Assembly: GCA_025449435.1 (NCBI GenBank)
Contig: JANWJO010000057.1
Span: 1-7,834 of the forward strand
Direction: 5' to 3'
From: Chloroflexota bacterium
GTDB lineage: Bacteria; Chloroflexota; UBA4733
DNA: 7,834 bases
Shown: one piece after another, positions 1-6,920 of the stretch
Layout: each line of letters begins with the position of its first letter
How positions within the stretch are numbered: position 1 is the first letter of the stretch
Notes under the pieces: generated by a model
What the model was told of the DNA's origin: nothing
The model's database searches: none
What the model saw: the letters and a program-made list of their open reading frames with translations, nothing else
Position numbers and translations under genes: made by a program

Positions 1-1
1 C

Positions 2-3000
2 GTCTATCCCACTGGCTCTTGGAACGCGCTCGACCAAGCCAGCTCGGCCACCTACGATGTGACGCACGGGGTCGCCACCAGCAGCACGGACGCCAATGGC
101 GTCACAACCACCTACGGCGGGCCTGTCTACGAGTACAACGGCTCGCCCAGCCTGGCCAACTTCCAGGATGTCTACACCCAGACGACGCTGCCGGGTGAGA
201 CGCTGGGCGGCTCCCCACCGTGGACGACGCGCGTCTTCGCCTATAGCTTCTGCGCGGGCGCGACCGGTTCGACCACCTCGCCTTGCCTCGAAGTCGATAC
301 CGTACGCCAGTCCGATGCCTCCGATACGCTGGTCTCCCGCGTGTTCTACGACCGCGATGGGCGGCAGGTGGAGACCCGCACGACCAGCCCGGTCTCCGGG
401 CAGGATAGCGTCACCATCACGGCCTACAATGACACCAATCGCTCGCAGTGGAGCAGCCTCGTCTGCACGACGCCTGCGCTGACGACGGGCAACGGCGGGC
501 GCATGGTCAGCAGCACACTCAACTACATCGCGCCGACCCAGACCAGCGCGGGCAGCAGCGCCTGGGTCAATCCTGCCGTCGGTGGGACGGGTTGCTCCAA
601 CGGCACGCTGACTGGCACGACGACCTGGGCCGACGCGCTCAACCGCACCGTCGCCACCGATGATCCGCTGGGGACGGGCGTGGGCGCCAGCGGCACGGGC
701 TGCCTGCTGCCTGGTGGGAGCATGCATCACACGACCTGCGTGGCCTACCAGCCGGTGGTCGCTTCCTCTACGTCGGGGCTACCAGGCGGCGATGGCGAAT
801 CCTATCTGCAAGCGGTCAGCATCGACGGCAACCTGCATCAGCAGGCCAGCTATACCGATGCGCTGGGGCGGGTGGCCTATACGCAGGAGTACTCCGGCGC
901 AAGCCAGCAGCCCGTGGGCAGCGGCGTCTCCTCCTACGCCGTGACCGCCAACCAGTATGACCCGCTGGGGACACTGCGCCAGGTCACCGATCCGCAGGGG
1001 CATATCACGACCTTCACCGACGACGCGCTGGGTCGCCAGACGGCGCTCCAGGATCCCAACCGTGCCGCCGAGAGCTACAGCTACGACGCCAATGGCAATA
1101 TCCTCCAGACGGTGGATGCGCGCGGCGCCAGTGGCACGATCGACGCGGGCTACGACGGGCTGAACCGTCAGCTCTGGCGCAACACCACCAACAGCGCGAG
1201 CGGCGCGTACGTCACCTATAGCTACGACAGCACCGCCAGCGGCAACGACGGCAAAGGGCGGCTGACCGGCGAGAGCTTCGCGAATAGCAATGTCGTCGGC
1301 GGCGCGCTCAGCGGCTCCTACGCCTACACCTACGACAGCCGTGGCCGCACGACCGCGACCGTCGAGACGGTGGATGGAACGCCCTACACCACCAGCGCCA
1401 CCTACAACGACCTGGACCAACTCGCCACCCAGACCTATCCCGATGGCGATGTCGTGACCTCGGCCTACAATGGCGCCACCGGGCAGGAATCCGCCCTCAA
1501 CCTGCTGCAGCACGGCGCGAGCGGCTCGGTGGGTCTGCTGACCAACGAGCGCTACAGCGGCCAGGCGGGCGCGGCGGGTCTGCTGACGGGCGCCACGCTG
1601 AGCGCCTTCACCAGCGGCAGCGGGACGTACAGCGCCAGCTACGATGGCCTGCTGCGTCTGACCAGCGCTGCCTACAGCTACACGCCATCGGGCGGCAGCG
1701 CGACGACGCTCTCCCAGGCACAGCCCACCTACGACGCCGTCTCCAATGTCACCAGCGAGACGACGACCCTGCCCCAGGGGACCGACACGCAAGCCTTCTG
1801 CTACGACGCCCAGAATCGCCTGATCTGGGCCGGGACGAGCGGTACCGCGCCCTGCGGGAGCAGCGTCACCCCCGGCGATACCGGCAGCCTGGCAGGCAGC
1901 GGCGCCAGCTACAGCGCCAGCTACGCCTACGACACGCTCAACCGCCTGACCAGCTCACCGCTGGGCAGCTACAGCTACGGCGCCAGCGCGCACGTGGATG
2001 CCGCGACCAGCATCGGCTCGGCCTGGACGGCCAGCTACGACGCGGCGGGGAACATGACCTGCCGTGCGCCAACCAGCGCCACCACCTGCGCTGGGGGCAG
2101 CCCGACCGGCGCACAGCTCGCCTACGACAACGAGGGACGGCTGACGGCCTGGCAGAATACGGCAGGCAGTAACCCCACCAGCAGCCTGCATGACCTCTAC
2201 GACGGCGAGGGCCATCGCGTCGCCGAGCAGGTCGTCACCCTGGGTAGCGGCGATTCCACGGCCACCACCGCCTTCATCGGCGGGCTGCAAGAGGTCACCA
2301 CGTCGGCGCCCAACGTCGCCATCACTGGCTTCTCCCCCACCACTGGCCCGGTGGGGAGCAGCGTCAGCGTGACCGGCAGCGGCTTCTCCACCACGCCGGG
2401 CGCCACCAGCGTCGCCTTCAACGGCGTGCTGGCCACCAGCGTCAGCGTCACCTCCGCCAGCCAGCTCAGCGCCGTCGTGCCCGCCGGAGCCAGCAGCGGG
2501 CTGATCAGCGTCAGCACAGCGCAAGGCACGGCCACCAGCGCAGGCGACACGCCGAGCAGCTTCACCGTCGCCACCACCCCGCCTGCGCCCACCATCAGCA
2601 GCTTCTCCCCCGTCAACGGCCCGGTGGGCGCCATCGTCACGCTCTTGGGCGCGCACTTCACCGGGGCCAGCAGCGTCCGTTTCAACGGAACCGCCGCCAC
2701 CAGCTTCAGCGTCGTCTCCGACGCGCAGGTGACGGCCACCGTGCCCACCGGCGCCACGACTGGCCCCATCAGCGTCACCACGCCCGGCGGGGTGGCCACC
2801 ACCAGCAGCGTCTACACCGTCAGCGCCGCGCCGCCCGACACTCTGTTCAGCGACAACTTTGAGCAGGATGCCCTCGGCGCCGCCCCGGCCGGCTGGAGCG
2901 TCACCAGCGGCACGTGGGCGGTCGAAAACGACGGCACGCACGTCTTGCAGCAGACCGACACCGGCCTCGCCTCCTCGGTCTACATCACCGCCAACGTCGC

Positions 3001-4840
3001 GGGCAGCGCCAACTGGACCGACTACACCGTCAGCGCCGATGTCAAGCCCGGCGCCGACAACACCAGCGGGACGGTGGCCAACCTGATGGGGCGCTACACC
3101 GACAGCGACAATCACTACTCGCTGATCCTCAAGAACAACAGTGAGTGGTGGCTGGGGGTCAAGCAGGCGGGGAACTGGTCAACGATCGACACGGGCACGT
3201 TCAGCTACAACAGTTCCACCTTCTACACCCTCATCCTCTCGCTGCAAGGCAGCACCATCACCGGCTCAATTGATGGCACGGTGGTTGGCTCCGGCACGGA
3301 CACGACCTTCACCAGCGGCGGGATCGGGTTCTCGACCTCCGACAACAGCGAGATCGACAACGTCAGCGTGGTGGATGGCACCGGCCAGGGCGGTGGCTCG
3401 CCGCCGCCAGCCCCCACCCTGAGCAGCTTCTCGCCGACGAGTGGCGCGGTGGGCACGACCGTCACCCTCAGCGGCAGCGGCTTCACAGGCGCCAGCAGCG
3501 TGGCCTTCAACGGCACGCTGGCCAGCCGCTTCACCGTCGTCTCGGACTCTCAGCTGACCGCCGTCGTGCCGAGCGGCGCGACCAGCGGCCCCCTCAGCGT
3601 CACGACGCCGGGTGGCAGCGCCACCTCCAGCGCCAGCTTCAGCGTCACCGGCACGCCGCCGCCACCGCCGCCCAGCACGACCACCACGATGGCCTACTAC
3701 GGAGGCGGCATCGCCGAGAGCGTCAATGGCACGCTCAGCTACCTGCTGAGCGACCCCGTGCTGGGCAGCGCTTCGGCCAGCGTCTCCACCACCAGTGGCG
3801 CCGTCACCGCGACCCAGCTCTACCGTCCGTATGGCAGCGTGCGCTACCAGAGCGGCATCTTGCCCACCGACATCGGCTTCACCCATCAGCGGACGGATGT
3901 GACGACGGGCCTCGATGACTACGGCGCGCGCTGGTACGACCCGCTGGCAGGCCAGTTCGCCTCTGCGGATACGCTCCTGCCCAAGAGCGTGGCACAGCCT
4001 GAGCCGGGGCAGCTGAACCGCTATGGGTATGTGGTCGGCAACCCGGAGAGCGCCACCGACCCCAGTGGGCACATGCGGGTCAAGTCAACCCCGGCCGCAC
4101 ACCAGTACACCGAGTCGCAGGCCATGCACCAGGCGCAGACCCAGCCCGTCAAGGTGTACGCCAACCAATGGGCCGCGCCCAGCTCAGTGGGCGACTTTGT
4201 CAGTTATGTCGCCCAAAAGGTTCTGGCGACGGACACGCTGAAGCAAACACTCCGTACAATGTTGGACCCGCATGCCAGCCTCGGGGACAGGGCGAAGGCG
4301 ACGGGCGTCTTCGGCTTCACGGCCTTTACCGATGCCCTGACGCTCGCATCCATTGTCACAGCTCAACCAGAAGGCGTGGAGGGAGCGCGCGCGGCTGATG
4401 CGGCGGTGTTCGCTTTCGCCGATCTCGATCACCTGGCGGTCGGCGCCGATGCGACGAAGGTAGTGAATACTGGTGTAGGAGCCGCAGGTGATGCGAGCGG
4501 TGGAGCGTCTCGTACATTGTTCCACTACACTACTGGGGACGGGCTGAATGGGATACTCGACGACGGAGCAATTAACCCGTCGCTAAAGAGCCTAAATCCT
4601 AACGATGTCCGGTATGGGGATGGACAGTACCTGTCGGACATCAAGCCAGGAGTCATGACATCGAATCAGTTGTCGCGTGCATTCCTAGGCGCACCGTTTT
4701 GGGGCTCGCGGTACACGCACTTCGTGGAGATAGATGTTACCGGACTGAATGTAGTCGAGGGCAGGGCGGGGGTCTTCGTTGTCCCAAATGAAGTTCCGCT
4801 TGATGTGAACGGACGCATCATGAGTTGGGGTATGAACTGA
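2..4840 (+). CDS. Giant Rhs/YD-repeat polymorphic toxin with TIG and LamG-like domains and a HYD1 ADP-ribosyltransferase tip (5' partial)
   Basis: The frame is open to the left edge, so the gene is 5' truncated; 1612 residues are visible and any signal peptide or N-terminal delivery domain lies outside. Numbering from nt 2, YD-type repeats (YDPLGT, YDANGN, YDGLNR, YDAQNR, YDTLNR, YDAAGN, YDNEGR) run to about residue 760. TIG domains follow at about 772-857 and 862-945, a LamG/ConA-like beta sandwich at 946-1126, a third TIG at 1137-1220, then a proline run. The Rhs core (1226-1356) contains DDYGARWYDPLAGQF and ends NPESATDPSG, the usual boundary before a variable tip. The tip has a linker and a HYD1-type ART domain (1504-1612). 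In the family, the YD repeats form a shell that encloses the toxin until delivery. The GTG at nt 59 is not a credible start. Export or surface display is inferred from the domain style. The toxin substrate is unknown. Confidence 0.93.
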   Translation, partial: VYPTGSWNALDQASSATYDVTHGVATSSTDANGVTTTYGGPVYEYNGSPSLANFQDVYTQTTLPGETLGGSPPWTTRVFAYSFCAGATGSTTSPCLEVDTVRQSDASDTLVSRVFYDRDGRQVETRTTSPVSGQDSVTITAYNDTNRSQWSSLVCTTPALTTGNGGRMVSSTLNYIAPTQTSAGSSAWVNPAVGGTGCSNGTLTGTTTWADALNRTVATDDPLGTGVGASGTGCLLPGGSMHHTTCVAYQPVVASSTSGLPGGDGESYLQAVSIDGNLHQQASYTDALGRVAYTQEYSGASQQPVGSGVSSYAVTANQYDPLGTLRQVTDPQGHITTFTDDALGRQTALQDPNRAAESYSYDANGNILQTVDARGASGTIDAGYDGLNRQLWRNTTNSASGAYVTYSYDSTASGNDGKGRLTGESFANSNVVGGALSGSYAYTYDSRGRTTATVETVDGTPYTTSATYNDLDQLATQTYPDGDVVTSAYNGATGQESALNLLQHGASGSVGLLTNERYSGQAGAAGLLTGATLSAFTSGSGTYSASYDGLLRLTSAAYSYTPSGGSATTLSQAQPTYDAVSNVTSETTTLPQGTDTQAFCYDAQNRLIWAGTSGTAPCGSSVTPGDTGSLAGSGASYSASYAYDTLNRLTSSPLGSYSYGASAHVDAATSIGSAWTASYDAAGNMTCRAPTSATTCAGGSPTGAQLAYDNEGRLTAWQNTAGSNPTSSLHDLYDGEGHRVAEQVVTLGSGDSTATTAFIGGLQEVTTSAPNVAITGFSPTTGPVGSSVSVTGSGFSTTPGATSVAFNGVLATSVSVTSASQLSAVVPAGASSGLISVSTAQGTATSAGDTPSSFTVATTPPAPTISSFSPVNGPVGAIVTLLGAHFTGASSVRFNGTAATSFSVVSDAQVTATVPTGATTGPISVTTPGGVATTSSVYTVSAAPPDTLFSDNFEQDALGAAPAGWSVTSGTWAVENDGTHVLQQTDTGLASSVYITANVAGSANWTDYTVSADVKPGADNTSGTVANLMGRYTDSDNHYSLILKNNSEWWLGVKQAGNWSTIDTGTFSYNSSTFYTLILSLQGSTITGSIDGTVVGSGTDTTFTSGGIGFSTSDNSEIDNVSVVDGTGQGGGSPPPAPTLSSFSPTSGAVGTTVTLSGSGFTGASSVAFNGTLASRFTVVSDSQLTAVVPSGATSGPLSVTTPGGSATSSASFSVTGTPPPPPPSTTTTMAYYGGGIAESVNGTLSYLLSDPVLGSASASVSTTSGAVTATQLYRPYGSVRYQSGILPTDIGFTHQRTDVTTGLDDYGARWYDPLAGQFASADTLLPKSVAQPEPGQLNRYGYVVGNPESATDPSGHMRVKSTPAAHQYTESQAMHQAQTQPVKVYANQWAAPSSVGDFVSYVAQKVLATDTLKQTLRTMLDPHASLGDRAKATGVFGFTAFTDALTLASIVTAQPEGVEGARAADAAVFAFADLDHLAVGADATKVVNTGVGAAGDASGGASRTLFHYTTGDGLNGILDDGAINPSLKSLNPNDVRYGDGQYLSDIKPGVMTSNQLSRAFLGAPFWGSRYTHFVEIDVTGLNVVEGRAGVFVVPNEVPLDVNGRIMSWGMN
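1991..2158 (+). repeat. YD-repeat segment shared with the orphan cassette, copy 1
   Basis: These 56 codons, from HVDAAT to LTAWQN, align without gaps to nt 5353-5520. By hand count 45 of 56 residues are identical. This is the upstream homology arm shared by the main gene and the orphan. Confidence 0.9.
2585..2836 (+). repeat. TIG repeat unit, copy 1 (second TIG domain)
   Basis: This 84-residue unit, from APT.SSFSP to a closing PP, is about two-thirds identical by hand alignment to the unit at nt 3410-3661, with no gaps. The first TIG domain (nt 2315-2572) is clearly more distant. The pair flanks the LamG-like domain, which suggests a recent tandem duplication later split by that domain, or a joint TIG-LamG module. 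Confidence 0.8.
3410..3661 (+). repeat. TIG repeat unit, copy 2 (third TIG domain)
   Basis: Partner of the unit at nt 2585-2836. Both contain GASSV.FNGT, the VVSD.Q.TA strand and a SVTTPGG turn at the same positions. It lies directly before the proline run that leads back into the Rhs core. Confidence 0.8.
3677..4069 (+). repeat. Rhs core segment shared with the orphan cassette, copy 1
   Basis: Runs from TTTTMAYYGGG to the DPSG boundary. It includes SVNGTLSY, QLYRPYGSVRYQSG, the TTGLDDYGARWYDPLAGQF core block and LNRYGYVVGN. It aligns to nt 5704-6069; copy 1 carries an extra short insert (around PKSVAQPEPG) before LNRY. Confidence 0.9.
4511..4837 (+). other. HYD1-type ADP-ribosyltransferase toxin domain (C-terminal tip)
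   Basis: These 109 residues match the HYD1-signature ADP-ribosyltransferase family of polymorphic toxins. The domain opens with LFHYTT (His codon nt 4523-4525, Tyr codon 4526-4528), followed by GLNGILDDGAINPSL. Next come a YGDGQYLSDIKPG block (nt 4613-4651), the YTHFVEIDVTGL strand, and the closing VVPNEVPLDVNGRI. The His-Tyr and Tyr-Asp positions are the expected conserved and NAD-binding residues. The length is normal for the family and the domain ends at the stop, so it looks intact. Members transfer ADP-ribose from NAD to a target; the target here is unknown. Base composition drops to about 52% GC by hand count at nt 4561-4620, against about 77% at nt 3601-3660 in the TIG region, which fits a swapped-in tip. 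Confidence 0.85.
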
Positions 4841-5121
4841 TGTCACGATATCAGAAGGTGCTCTGGCACCACGACAATCCAGACGAGCCGGTGGTGCTTT
4901 ACAGCGAGGTTGACTCGGGCTTCGAGGTCCGCAAGGTCGAGGTCTACCGGGATGGCAGACATGACTATGCCGACAAGTCACACTCAACGGGAACGACCAT
5001 GTTGGGAGAGAAGTTGGTGCCAGGTGTTGAAGAGATCAACAAGGACCCGGAGTTCTCGGCGGCAGCGATCACGGCGGAGGAGTTCGAGTTGGTATGGGTG
5101 CGTGCCACTCAGGGCAGTTGA
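4840..5121 (+). CDS. DUF6881-type small protein, probable immunity protein for the HYD1 toxin
   Basis: This 93-residue soluble protein has no signal peptide or membrane segment. Its sequence fits the DUF6881 family as I recall it: a WHHDNPDEPVVLYSE N-terminal strand pair, EVRKVEVYRDGR in the middle, then LGEKLVPGVEEINKDPEF and a closing EEFELVWVRA helix. The ATG overlaps the toxin stop as ATGA (TGA at 4838-4840), so translation is probably coupled; a weak GGGGT lies about nine bases upstream. A TTG at 4825 would add five residues but sits inside the toxin and is less likely. Position straight after a toxin tip, small size and acidic character are standard for immunity proteins, which bind and block the toxin in the producer's cytoplasm. 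The family assignment is firm; the immunity role is inferred from position. Confidence 0.85.
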   Translation: MSRYQKVLWHHDNPDEPVVLYSEVDSGFEVRKVEVYRDGRHDYADKSHSTGTTMLGEKLVPGVEEINKDPEFSAAAITAEEFELVWVRATQGS

Positions 5122-5352
5122 TCCGAGTGGATGCAGGTTCCGCGCGTGGGGTGAGGCGAGTTGACTGTCGTATTAAGCAGGCGCACGAACGGCGGCGGGC
5201 CGCGAGTTGGATGAGTAGGTTTATGGCGGAGACGTCGAAGGTCTCCGCGCGATTGAACATAATGTCGGCAGGTTGGCTGGTCTTGCCGATCTGCCAGCCT
5301 TGATCTGGCCGAGGTCCGCACCCGGCGTAGCAGCAGTCATCAGCGCTGCCAA
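5122..5352 (+). other. Non-coding or decayed spacer between immunity gene and orphan Rhs cassette
   Basis: No convincing gene is present. The frame of the following orphan cassette meets several stops here, the last being a TAA just before nt 5263, and the other frames give only short, arginine-rich shadows. It contains one perfect hairpin (nt 5226-5248) and weaker inverted repeats at 5265-5289 (TCGGCA/TGCCGA) and 5275-5299 (GGCTGG/CCAGCC). Recognisable similarity to the first Rhs gene begins abruptly at about nt 5353, so a recombination or deletion joint lies near there. Confidence 0.6.
5226..5248 (+). terminator. Hairpin after the toxin-immunity pair, possible terminator
   Basis: GCGGAGAC (5226-5233) and GTCTCCGC (5241-5248) form a perfect 8-bp stem with a 7-base loop, about 105 bases after the immunity stop. 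No U-run follows, so it is not a classical intrinsic terminator. It could be a weak terminator, an RNA-stabilising hairpin or a palindromic recombination site. Confidence 0.35.
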
Positions 5353-5520
5353 CACGTGGATGCCGCCACCGCCATCGGGTCGGCCTGGACGGCGAGCTAT
5401 GATGCGGCGGGCAACACCGCCTGCCGGGCGGCCACCACCGCGACGAGTTGCGCGGGCACGACGCCCAACGGCGCGCTGCTCGCCTGGGACAACGAGGGAC
5501 GCCTCACCGCCTGGCAGAAT
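5353..5520 (+). repeat. YD-repeat segment shared with the main Rhs gene, copy 2
   Basis: Second copy of nt 1991-2158. Both begin with the same ten bases, CACGTGGATG, which marks the left edge of detectable homology in the orphan. Confidence 0.9.
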
Positions 5521-5703
5521 ATTGAGAATGTGACGACCAGCCCCACCAGCGTCCCGGCCATGGAGGAAGCGCTCTACGATGGTGAAGGGCAACGGGTGCA
5601 GCAGTTCGATGAATCCAGCGGCACCCATGCGACGACCCAGCACACCTACGTCGGTGGCAGCGAGGATGTGGCGAGCCAGTGGGCCAATACGGGCGGCGCG
5701 GTC

Positions 5704-6069
5704 ACCACCACGACGACCGCCTACTATGGTGGCGGACTGGCGGAGAGCGTGAACGGCACGCTGAGTTACACCCTCTCCGATGGGCTGGGCAGCGCCTCGG
5801 AGAGCGTGGCCGCCAGCACCGGGACGGTGACTGCTAGCCAGCTCTACGGGCCGTATGGCGCGGTGCGCTACCAGTCAGGGACGCTGCCGACCGATTACGC
5901 CTACACCCATCAGCACACCGACGCCACGACCGGGCTGGACGACTACGGAGCCCGCTGATACGACCCGCTGGCTGGCCAGTTCGCCAGCGCCGATACAACG
6001 CTCGCTGGTGGGCTGAACCGCTATGCCTATGTAGTAGATGACCCCGAAACGCTCGTAGATCCGCAAGGC
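5704..6069 (+). repeat. Rhs core segment shared with the main Rhs gene, copy 2
   Basis: Runs from TTTTTAYYGGG to DPQG. It matches copy 1 closely through SVNGTLSY, RYQSG.LPTD, TTGLDDYGAR and YDPLAGQFASADT, but has the TGA in place of Trp and lacks the short insert before LNRY. Similarity stops at the DPxG boundary, as expected for swapped tips. Confidence 0.9.
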
Positions 6070-6815
6070 AACACGCCCCAGTTTGGTGGCAAAGGCAAGA
6101 ACTGGAAGAACCCATGGTGGTGGGTCGATCAAGCGCTGCAGGGTATAGCCACCATCGTTGGCGGTTGGGCCATCGGGGAGCCAGTTCTCAAGGAAGGATA
6201 CAATCCGGTACGCAATGAGCTACCAGCCCCCAACTGGCAGGGGAATTACCCCGGCAGCAATGTTAACGGAGGACAAGGTGGCGACGCGGGTATCGAGAGT
6301 CCTGCTCCTCCTCAGACGACTTCGGATGTGAGCCCGAATTTACCTGCTGGGTCTCCGCCTGGGACGAAAATTTGGGTTGAAATGAAACCAGATGGGTCAT
6401 TTGGCACATCACCCAAGCCTTCAGAGGGACAGCCAAACGTCTTCGATCCTAGCGGTCAGACTCGTGATGCCAGCGCAGGTAGCGCACACGATAACCAAGG
6501 CACTGCACATGACACAGCGTCGCCGATCGTGTCTACCACAGGCTGGCTCATTGTCAACCATCACATCCATGTCGTGACCAGTCGTATCGCCTCATATCAC
6601 GCTGCCCGTGGAAACGCGAGTTGGTATGACATCCCGACCACGTATGTGCCATTCTGGGAGCGTACTGGTAGCCATGGATTCGATCCTGTCTCCACGCCCT
6701 GGAGCCTTGTTTCACTTGCAGGCGCCGCAGCCATTGCAATAGCCGCTTCTGGAATTGGGGGTAGTGGAACCGATGGGACACAGGCCGCCTATCCCAACAC
6801 GGTGGTGATTGTGCG

Positions 6816-6844
6816 TTGATACGGCTTCATCTCACAGGTATTAC
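6816..6844 (+). promoter_or_regulatory. Possible sigma-70-type promoter for the TPR gene
   Basis: TTGATA (6816-6821) and TATTAC (6839-6844) are separated by exactly 17 bases. The -35 matches consensus at five of six positions and the -10 at four of six. The -35 overlaps the stop codon of the orphan cassette. Transcription would start near 6851, giving a leader of about 70 bases before the TPR start. This is read by eye only. Confidence 0.35.
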
Positions 6845-6904
6845 ACCGGTAGCGCCAGACTGAGTCTCATCCATGCGAATCCCAGCGTCAAGTGAGCGTT
6901 GCGC

Positions 6905-6910
6905 GGAGGG
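6905..6910 (+). promoter_or_regulatory. Ribosome binding site that fixes the TPR start
   Basis: GGAGGG sits ten bases before the ATG at 6921. The in-frame ATG at 6873 has no such motif upstream, so 6921 is the preferred start. Confidence 0.7.
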
Positions 6911-6920
6911 CATCACGGCT

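Larger units (their letters stand above)
2303..3676 (+). other. Inserted TIG-TIG-LamG-TIG block within the Rhs shell
   Basis: Between the last YD repeat (ending near EVTT) and the core (starting TTTTMAYYGGG) lie about 458 residues that are not Rhs-like. Three IPT/TIG domains open with FSPTTGPVG, FSPVNGPVG and FSPTSGAVG and each contains a V.FNG strand. Between the second and third is a jelly-roll segment (nt 2837-3379) with DNFEQDALGAAPAGW, GRYTDSDNHYSLIL and a closing IDNVSVVDG, typical of LamG/ConA-like sugar- or surface-binding folds. A proline run (PPPPPP, ending near nt 3670) closes the block. The downstream orphan copy joins the same two flanks directly, so this is read as an insertion. 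An adhesive or stalk role is inferred from the domain types; no ligand can be named. Confidence 0.8.
5353..6819 (+). pseudogene. Orphan Rhs core cassette with an unrecognised C-terminal tip, 5' truncated and interrupted by TGA
   Basis: One frame can be followed from 5353 to the stop at 6817-6819. It begins HVDAAT in the last YD repeats, without a start codon or RBS (the GTG at 5356 is homologous to an internal Val codon of the big gene). It passes YDAAGN, WDNEGR, YDGEGQ and AYYGGGLAESVNG and reaches DDYGAR, where a TGA (5956-5958) replaces the Trp codon of the first copy. The frame then resumes without shift as YDPLAGQFASAD, ends the core at DDPETLVDPQG (nt 6069), and continues 249 residues. 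That tip is rich in Trp, Gly, Pro and Asn at first. Later it has GWLIVNHHIHVV, YHAARGNASWYD and a hydrophobic stretch (nt 6703-6762). No known toxin fold is recognised. This is most likely a displaced, silent Rhs tip; a sequencing error at nt 5958 is possible. Confidence 0.85.

Noticed and set aside
59..61. GTG as the start of the large Rhs protein
   Set aside because: The frame is open to nt 2, the upstream residues (VYPTGSWNALDQ and onward) read as Rhs sequence, and there is no ribosome binding site. The gene begins outside the window.
779..1792. Long open frame on the minus strand
   Set aside because: It is antisense to YD repeats in high-GC sequence, where regular codon bias keeps the opposite strand open. 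The product is low-complexity Gly/Val/Ala/Arg with no recognisable domain.
1955..3115. Long minus-strand frame of 386 codons, and a similar one at 3266-4072
   Set aside because: Both are shadows of the YD, TIG and core regions, with Gly/Ala/Arg/Asp-rich translations and no domain; the + strand frame has clear domains throughout.
5956..5958. TGA recoded as Trp or selenocysteine
   Set aside because: TGA is used as an ordinary stop at the ends of the main Rhs gene, the DUF6881 gene and the orphan, and no selenocysteine insertion structure was recognised. A point mutation or read error is simpler.
6328..6819. Separate 163-codon gene starting at GTG 6328
   Set aside because: It is in frame with the orphan Rhs core and has no ribosome binding site. 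It is better read as the end of the orphan tip after the TGA.
6873..6875. ATG 6873 as the start of the TPR protein
   Set aside because: No Shine-Dalgarno precedes it, whereas ATG 6921 has GGAGGG ten bases upstream and the extra 16 residues show no domain.
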